From contig JNDT01002357.1 of the NCBI GenBank assembly GCA_000697055.1, forward strand, positions 1 through 14,828: a DNA stretch of 14,828 nt, given 5' to 3'. The notes under the pieces were generated by a model, which made no database searches, was not told where the DNA came from, and was given only the letters and a program-made list of their open reading frames with translations. The stretch comes from Saksenaea vasiformis B4078. Lineage: Eukaryota > Mucoromycota > Mucoromycetes > Mucorales > Saksenaeaceae. Position numbers and translations under genes: made by a program. Positions 9,213 through 14,828 of this stretch are shown one piece after another. Position 1 is the stretch's first letter; the number at the start of each line of letters is the position of its first letter.

Positions 9213-11421
9213 ATGGCATCGTCATCCAACTACCATTTGCCGGCATTTGCCGCAATGGCTGGCATTGCACTTGCCGCTTCCAGCTATGTTCTCTCCACAA
9301 ATAGCAATGAATCGAGACGACGACGACGGCGTATAAAATCGAAACTCATGAAAGGTAAGCCAGTAAAGCACCTACCCCGATACCAGCCTCTAAGTTGTTG
9401 CAGAACGTGATGGCAAATATATCCTTGGTCTAGTCAACACAGGCAATTCATGCTTCATCAATTCCGTGCTGCAGGCAAGTTCATTTTGTTGCAAGAGAAC
9501 ATTGTCTAAACAGTTTACGTAGGCGTTGGCTACTCTGGCATGCTTACGATCTTATTTGGTAAGATCGGTCTCATGACTGTGATTCGAAAGTTCATTGCTT
9601 TATTTCGTGAAAGAAAAGGCCGAACGCGTAGACGAGCAAGGAGACGACTCTGGTCCCACTGTTCCACCAAATGAGTTTATCCTGCAATCGGTTGCATTTG
9701 CATTATATTCAACGATTGAAAGTGAGTCAACGTGCACTTCTGTTAAAGAAGGTATGGATTATTAACTGTGGGTTTATAGTGCTGAATCGTCCATTATCGA
9801 GGCCGCGATCCATAGCCCCTGTTGATATTGTCCGATCTCTAGAAAGAAAAACGCAGGGTACAATCAATCGTGAACAACAGGTTGTGCATTTTGTTTTATA
9901 TTTTTCTTTTCGGGGTTTATCTCTTATGCATCGTATAGGACGCACATGAGCTATTTCAGATAATATCCAGCGTCTTGACTTCCGAAGAAGAGGAACAATA
10001 CAGGGAGCAGACGCCGTCGTTGTTGGACGTCAATGCAATCAGAAACATGGCCACAGATAGTGTAACTTTCAGCGATATCTAAACGTGGAAATCCTAAATT
10101 CTCCGACTAGGATCCAGCAGCGCTTGATAATCTAGAGACTGCTTCCATGTCCTCGGTAGGCACTATGGGATCCATGTGGAGCTCATTCTCGGTATCTACC
10201 GTTGGCGGACATTTGCGTCAGAGACCTCGACGTCCACGAAATCCGTTCACCGGATTAGCTGCATCGAGGATCAGTTGCATGAAGTGTGGATATACTGTAG
10301 GTGTTTACCAGAAGATTACCTTATGCGTTGACGTATGGATTTTATGCTCTTCAGGCACCAATTCGCCACCATACTTTTGACAATATTTCCCTAACGGTGC
10401 CTCAGACGGTATATAAAGGATCCATTGAAAAAAAAAAAACGAAGGAAAAGCTAAACGATACTATAGCTTAGCTGCTCTCTGGAAAGTTGTCTTAGTACGT
10501 ACACAAAAGTAGACGTTTTGACAGATTTTCAATGCCGGAAATGCACGTTGATTGCGACGCTTGAAAGTTTGACGGGAGAGCTGACTGTGGTACGGGAAGG
10601 GAATACTGTGGAGAACGGGGTAACAATCGACGATCGCATCAAACGATTAGAGGAGCAGATACAAAGGGTGAAAGATGCACTTAAGTACAATATTGAGACA
10701 TCTTTGGTGAGTAAATAGAAAGATAGGCATGTGTATTAATCTTAAGCTATAGTCAGGGATCCCGTTAACGAGTCCAAAGACAATGTCGTGCACTACCAAA
10801 CAGACGATGTTTGCCAACCCACCGAAATCACTTTGCTTACATCTGTCACGTTCGGTGTATCACCCTTCCGGGCAAATTCAAAAGAACCACTGCAATGTCA
10901 ACTTTCCGGAGTTTCTTGATCTTGCCCCATACACTACCAATGGTTTCCTAAACACAAACGATCCTGCCACTGCTCTCAGCTCCCCTCCGTCAGTTAACAC
11001 TGCTCCCCAGCAAACGCGAACCAGTCGTACCAGCCTAGTTTATCTTCGTAATATGGCTGGTGGCAATCGCTTTGTTCATGGACGCGACGGGCTTAACGTG
11101 GCTTTAGCATCGAAAGATGAAGACGAGCAACGGCCAATTCATAATGCTCTTCCATCGTTGACTCTCCCAGTTGTTCGCTCTATTCAGTATCGTCTTACAG
11201 CAGCTATTGTACACTATGGAAGTCATGATTCTGGTCATTTTGTCACCTACCGACGGAAGAAACTACCAACAGGATACGATGTACGACCGCCATTGAGTGA
11301 TAACGGACCAAGAGCGCCGTCGAAATTTTGGAAATGTAGCGACGAAATTATAAAAGAAGTCGATATGGAAACGGTTCTGGCAAGCGAGGCTTACATGCTA
11401 TTCTATGAACGAGATGTATAG
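9213..11421 (+). CDS. USP30/Ubp16-like membrane-anchored ubiquitin-specific protease
   Basis: A cysteine protease that removes ubiquitin from proteins, here of the USP30 (animals)/Ubp16 (yeast) type found on the mitochondrial outer membrane. Ten exons: 9213-9354, 9404-9474, 9523-9558, 9619-9721, 9780-9880, 9939-10061, 10111-10296, 10355-10408, 10467-10706, 10753-11421; phases agree and give 574 residues. Residues 10-28 form a short hydrophobic segment followed by Arg-rich sequence, fitting an N-terminal tail anchor. The Cys box GLVNTGNSCFINSVLQ has catalytic Cys64. QQDAHELFQ follows at about 150-158. Zinc-ribbon pairs are C248-x2-C251 and C295-x2-C298. A predicted coiled insert spans about 327-350. 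The His box SGHFVTY has His514, and CSDEII places Ser548 where USP30 has its catalytic serine. TFDNISLTVPQ and the ending AYMLFYE also match USP30. Start: first ATG, next to a C/T-rich leader. Substrates are not visible from sequence. Confidence 0.95.
9475..9522 (+). other. GC-AG intron in the deubiquitinase gene
   Basis: The donor is CAG|GCAAGT and the acceptor ACGTAG, 48 nt. Read through, the frame meets TAG at the acceptor. Splicing joins the Cys box to ALATLACL, as expected for the family. GC donors are a known minor class handled by the normal U2 spliceosome. Confidence 0.8.
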
Positions 11422-11680
11422 AGATTCTTAAAAAAAAAAAGGATGATATCTTACCTTACCCTTTGCAACGAGGCATCGATGCTGTCCCTTTTATGCACAG
11501 GGATGGTTCCTAAAACAAAATGAAGTGCAAGTTTAAGCATAAAGAAAGTATGCTTGCCTACATATAGGAAAATTGCTTTGGTCGTTGATATGTTTCTGGA
11601 CGAGGATCTATGTCTCTCAGGTCCTGCTCTTAATTCATAATGCGCTACCCATGGGATTAGCAACATTAAGGTGAAGATAG

Positions 11681-12199
11681 ATGGTCGGTTTTTGGGTAAT
11701 ACTGTATGCTAAAATCGATGTCGCTCTGCCGTCAATTATGAAGTCGCGGGTTGACAAAAGTAGAAGTCGTATATCCCCAGAGATTTGTTTGCTTTGTGCC
11801 AAGTCAAATGTCTTATCGACAGGAAAGGTTGTCCCACAAGGCTTGGCAGATCCATCCTTGTATACAATCTTATATTTCGAAATGATTAGTCAATTTCTTT
11901 TACAAAGAGGGCCAGGGTCATATTATTCATAAGCGTTGCTGTCCTGAATCTATGGACTACGTCGTTGATGAGGAAATGTATGCTCTGGAAACAGGTAATT
12001 GTCACATGAAATACTTGCGTGATATATAGAACACGGATAAATACGTATTGCTGTTCATAATGTGTTAGAAAATGATCATGAAGCGTCTTTGAGCGGCGTG
12101 CATTTTTCTTCTTTACAGTTTCTCGAACAAAACCCATGCCGTGATGATGCGAGGTGGCGGAAACGGCTTTGCGTAGGTAGATCAACAGGAGATGGTTGA
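11681..12199 (+). pseudogene. Degenerate gene fragment with CxxC and HxxC motifs
   Basis: Three coding-like segments lie in a row but do not join cleanly. The first (from 11681) includes PEICLLCAKSNVLSTGK. The second, 11890-11994, reads FFYKEGQGHIIHKRCCPES and MDYVVDEEMYALET; it follows an AG and ends at a good donor (CAG|GTAATT). The third begins after a strong acceptor (TTCTTTACAG, ending 12118) and reads FLEQNPCRDDARWRKRLC before a stop at 12197. The splice phases do not connect segment 1 to 2 or 2 to 3 in their best frames, suggesting indels or a missed exon structure. CLLC and HKRC resemble the spacing of PHD-type zinc ligands, but this is weak. Function is unknown. Confidence 0.35.
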
Positions 12200-13214
12200 A
12201 AATAAGTACTCATTTTGCCACTTTCATCTTTTACATATTTCTTGATCTACTTTACCTTAACTGCATTTGGCGATATCTCTTATTTCATATCTGCAACATC
12301 ATTCTGTTTTGTTTTGCGACATATATATTCCAAACAAAGTGTGTGTAAGATGTGACAAATGCACCGAAACTTTGCTTACGATATATTTCGGCTTTAAACC
12401 ACTTTGATGGTGACCAATGATTCTAAGTTTTCTTCACCAGTCAAGTGCATAATATGATACATAGGTTGATTAGGAAAAACAACGTTCTGTGTCAATTCAT
12501 AATTTTTGAGGTTCAAACAATCTGAAGCCGTTGCCGTTATTTTGTCAGGTCTCTGTACTTCCGTAGGGCTGTACATGTTTCTGGACAGCTATCTTACTAT
12601 TTATTGAATGCGTTTTTACGCTAATCTCTAAAATCTCATGTCTGTGAACAGTCAAGGTAGTTCTAACGGAGCATCGAATATGCGGTCATTAGTATACGAT
12701 TGGCGACAGGTTCATACTCTACTCGAATCGACTTGTTCCCTCGATGGATTCAGGATACATTGATACTAGCAGTTCAATACAGAGGCCTTCCACTCTAAAC
12801 AACAGACGAAGGCATGAGTGATCCTGGACGTGTATTTCATCCAGAGTACATATCGAGAAGGTTAAGAAAAACGGATAGGGTCGACGAAAAAGGAATATTT
12901 ATGCATACCTCTAAATATCCATCAGATCTTGTTATTTAAAGCAATTTGTTATAAACTTGGTTTTTAAAGGTTCAATAATGTAGACAATCGAGAAGTATCG
13001 TGAGAGTCGTGTTTATTTAGAAATTGTGATGGGTCAGTATTTATAACTTCGGATAAACGTCTTCCCTTTCTGACTATATTATGGACTCCGATTGATAGTT
13101 GTAATTCATTGACCCTGCTCTTATAGCATGTAATTGAGAAAGTATAAGTAGAGAGTTGTCTCTCATAACCGTTGTTGATTTACCACACAATTGTTGCGAT
13201 CGGTCATTTAAATA

Positions 13215-13478
13215 ATGGAGCAGAACAGAGAACTAACAGTACCCCAGCGAAATGCACTTTGAGTTGATGCCGTCTTGTATCGCTTATCTCAGAGCGAAGG
13301 TAACCTACTACGAAATCAACGTTTCAATCTGTCCAGTTCTCAGAAGAATTGTCGAGTGATATTTGATGTATTAATACGAACTTATCTTTTTGAGAAGTAC
13401 TTGCAGCTACAAGGGAGTGGTACATACTTCTTGCGTTTTTCTCCGCATAGAAAACGTTATGTATATAGTTTCGTGTAG
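13215..13478 (+). pseudogene. Small reading frame broken by one TGA
   Basis: From ATG at 13215 the frame runs 15 codons (MEQNRELTVPQRNAL), meets TGA at 13260-13262, then stays open for 71 codons to TAG at 13476-13478. The continuation is Arg/Leu/Gln-rich (VDAVLYRLSQSEG, RVIFDVLIRTYLFEKYLQL). One C-to-T change in a CGA codon would explain the stop, consistent with the transition-type decay seen in the repeat at 13819. I recognise no family; it may be a transposon remnant or a chance frame. Confidence 0.3.
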
Positions 13479-13652
13479 CTTTGCAGTAAAGAAATCAGTT
13501 GATTCGCATACATTTACTCCTTTTTTTGTTTCTTTCGAATTATCCTATTCCTCCTTTGACTGAGACGTTGGCCAAAACAATAACTATGAACAAGCTTCAA
13601 CAAGCCGACACAACAGCCAATCAAAGTTTGTACGACACTGAATGTCAAAACC

Positions 13653-13657
13653 AAAAA
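13653..13657 (-). terminator. RNA polymerase III terminator (T5)
   Basis: On the minus strand the tRNA 3' end is followed after four bases by TTTTT, with a second T4 at 13647-13650 as backup. This is the usual Pol III stop. Confidence 0.85.
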
Positions 13658-13661
13658 GGCA

Positions 13662-13733
13662 AGCCCTACGGGGGGGTCGAACCCCCAACCTTGAGATTAA
13701 GAGTCTCACGCTCTGCCATTGAGCTAGCAAGGC
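13662..13733 (-). tRNA. tRNA-Lys(CTT), intronless
   Basis: The minus strand folds into a complete 72-nt cloverleaf without CCA. The acceptor arms are GCCTTGC and GTAGGGC (with G-U pairs), the D arm GCTC/GAGC, the anticodon stem TGAGA/TCTCA with loop CTCTTAA, and the T arm GGGGG/CCCCC with loop TTCGACC. The anticodon CTT reads lysine AAG codons. The discriminator base is T, as I recall for yeast tRNA-Lys(CTT). Internal promoter boxes are present: A box TAGCTCAATGG and B box GGTTCGACCCC. No intron or mismatch breaks the structure, so it should be functional. Confidence 0.97.
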
Positions 13734-13818
13734 CTTTTTTGCTTTGAAAACCATGAGAACATATATCAGGAAATAAAAACAATGAAAATTTTAATATTTT
13801 TGAAGGTAGAAAAAGATA

Positions 13819-14047
13819 GGAGGATGGTCGTGTCTCATTGGAACATCCAAAAGTTTAGTAAATGCTGCATGTTTGCACATCACATATCATCTTTTTCAAA
13901 CGACTCCTTCTAAATAAAATGAGTATGTCCTCTTTAGAAGCATTTATGCTATTGTATAGTAGTGATCATTTCAATTGATCATATTTCTTCAAATATCAGC
14001 AGCTGCTCAAACATTGCATATTTATTCATTATCTTTTGATTCAGAAA
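13819..14047 (+). repeat. Dispersed repeat copy B, CpG-depleted, upstream of tRNA-Lys
   Basis: This stretch aligns with the reverse complement of about 389-621, so the two copies are in inverted orientation some 13 kb apart. Differences are often G-to-A and C-to-T relative to copy A. In one block copy A has CTGCGTGTTCGCGCATC where copy B has CTGCATGTTTGCACATC, losing three CpG sites. This is the pattern left by deamination of methylated cytosine or an RIP-like process. Its near edge lies about 86 nt upstream of the tRNA 5' end. No intact frame remains. Confidence 0.75.
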
Positions 14048-14828
14048 ACGATCTCATATCTACAAACCTTCAGGACATCTGCCTTCAGGATATCTGCCTC
14101 CTCTTTCATTCTATAATGTAAACTGTAAACTGGAAGGATTGAAGGAAAAGGGTACCTCTCAGCTGCCATCCTGTCATATTCTACATACAGAATGACTAAA
14201 TCATATTACGACATCTACAGATAAACCTCACAGACGAGAAACCGGTGTTACGCTGGAAATTTTGGGTAGTTAAGTTCTTAGGTAGACTTCAGCGATATGA
14301 CAGAAGCGGTGATAAGAAAATAAGAATGAATAAAAGTTCGGTTCAGATAAGAGTTCAGTTTCGTGGAATTTAGTTCGATGTTAGTGAGCACCAGGTGTAG
14401 ATTTGAGTCGGACACCAAGACTTGGAGTATTTATCAATGAAGATAAATGAAAGAAAAGAAAAAGGAAAGAGGTTGTCGATAAAGACAAGATTGGAAGAGT
14501 TCCTATTTGATAAGAGAATCTGATTCGTTAGTTAAATTGTTTGTATGATTACCTATGATCTCGTGTTGGATCTGTCAAATGTAGTATCAAATAGAGATAA
14601 AAAACGGTATTCTTCGATGATCAGCGGGTTGGATCAGAAGGAATAAAAGAGATTCGGTAGGAAAAGAAACAAAAGAAAAGATAAAATAAAAAGAGAAGAC
14701 AGCGGAATTGTCGTCGCTTGTCAGGACAAAGAGTAAAATAAAAAGAAAAGAAAAGAAAAAGAAAAAGAATCAATAGATTCTGGTTAATGGTGGTTTCTTG
14801 AGAATAACCAACGGAGGCAGAGCAGATA
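14048..14828. other. A/G-rich tail of the window, no gene seen
   Basis: The plus strand is strongly purine-biased from about 14300 to the end, with AAAAG/AAAAAG simple repeats at about 14733-14768 and a similar GATAAAATAAAAAGAG block near 14678-14697. No coding frame or RNA gene was recognised. Seen from the minus strand it is C/T-rich, as fungal leaders and promoters often are, so a minus-strand gene could begin beyond the window's right or left flank of this stretch; nothing in the window confirms that. Confidence 0.5.
14067..14099 (+). repeat. Short tandem duplication, 15-nt unit
   Basis: CCTTCAGGACATCTG is followed directly by CCTTCAGGATATCTG and then CCT, giving about 2.2 copies with a single C/T difference. 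No function is suggested. Confidence 0.7.

Larger units (their letters stand above)
11422..13640. other. Gene-poor region with coding remnants
   Basis: No intact gene was found between the deubiquitinase stop and the tRNA. An A10 tract follows the stop at about 11430-11440. Two stretches look like broken coding sequence (11681-12199 and 13215-13478) and are annotated separately. The part between them, about 12200-13214, shows only short frames in all six readings; a minus-strand frame at 12394-12576 has no recognisable feature. A small perfect hairpin sequence (gagag, 4-nt loop, ctctc) lies near 13151-13164. Confidence 0.5.

Noticed and set aside
13499..13747. 82-codon plus-strand frame over the tRNA
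   Set aside because: It runs through the complete tRNA-Lys on the other strand and has no protein features.
14240..14290. Possible small structured RNA around gaaaccggtgttacgctgg
   Set aside because: No match to tRNA, 5S, U6 or another snRNA could be built by hand, and no Pol III box pair or T-run terminator was found nearby.
14540..14600. 5S rRNA-like words (gatctcgt...ggatct)
   Set aside because: Only one short block resembles 5S rRNA; the flanking helices and internal promoter elements are absent.
1..14828. CRISPR arrays, bacterial operons or phage-type systems
   Set aside because: The window has spliceosomal introns and eukaryotic genes throughout, and no regularly spaced repeats were seen.

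Overview
The window looks like nuclear DNA of an early-diverging fungus, most likely Mucoromycota. The evidence is short introns (42-71 nt) packed densely in the coding regions, pyrimidine-rich stretches before start codons, and two conserved eukaryotic genes in fungal form (EFR3 and a USP30/Ubp16-type deubiquitinase). This placement is inferred from gene architecture and protein resemblance; no marker gene here fixes genus or family.

Layout. 1-2290: gene-poor sequence holding copy A of a decayed dispersed repeat (about 389-621, minus orientation). 2476-3387: single-exon gene for an unrecognised protein with one membrane segment and a long Ser-rich, probably disordered tail. 3633-4417: two-exon gene for an unrecognised secreted, probably GPI-anchored, six-cysteine protein. 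4636-7815: a 15-exon EFR3 gene (805 aa), the membrane anchor of the Stt4 PI 4-kinase complex. 7816-9212: gene-poor, with an unassigned minus-strand reading frame. 9213-11421: a 10-exon USP30/Ubp16-like deubiquitinase gene (574 aa) with an N-terminal membrane anchor. 11422-13640: gene-poor, with two apparently broken coding fragments. 13662-13733: tRNA-Lys(CTT), minus strand. About 13819-14047: copy B of the same repeat, plus orientation, lying just upstream of the tRNA. 14048-14828: A/G-rich sequence with simple repeats and no gene seen.

The four protein genes are all on the plus strand. Two of them concern cell-surface or membrane organisation (the putative GPI protein and EFR3) and one the mitochondrial or peroxisomal membrane (USP30-like). 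There is no sign that they form one pathway. I found no convincing new multi-gene system. The most interesting leads are the two unrecognised surface/membrane proteins, the CpG-depleted inverted repeat pair, the Cys-His-Ser type active site of the deubiquitinase, and several unusual splicing features (13-nt microexon, GC-AG intron, and an intron carrying a copy of the next exon's start). All exon boundaries were derived by hand from reading-frame continuity and splice signals; no transcript data were available.
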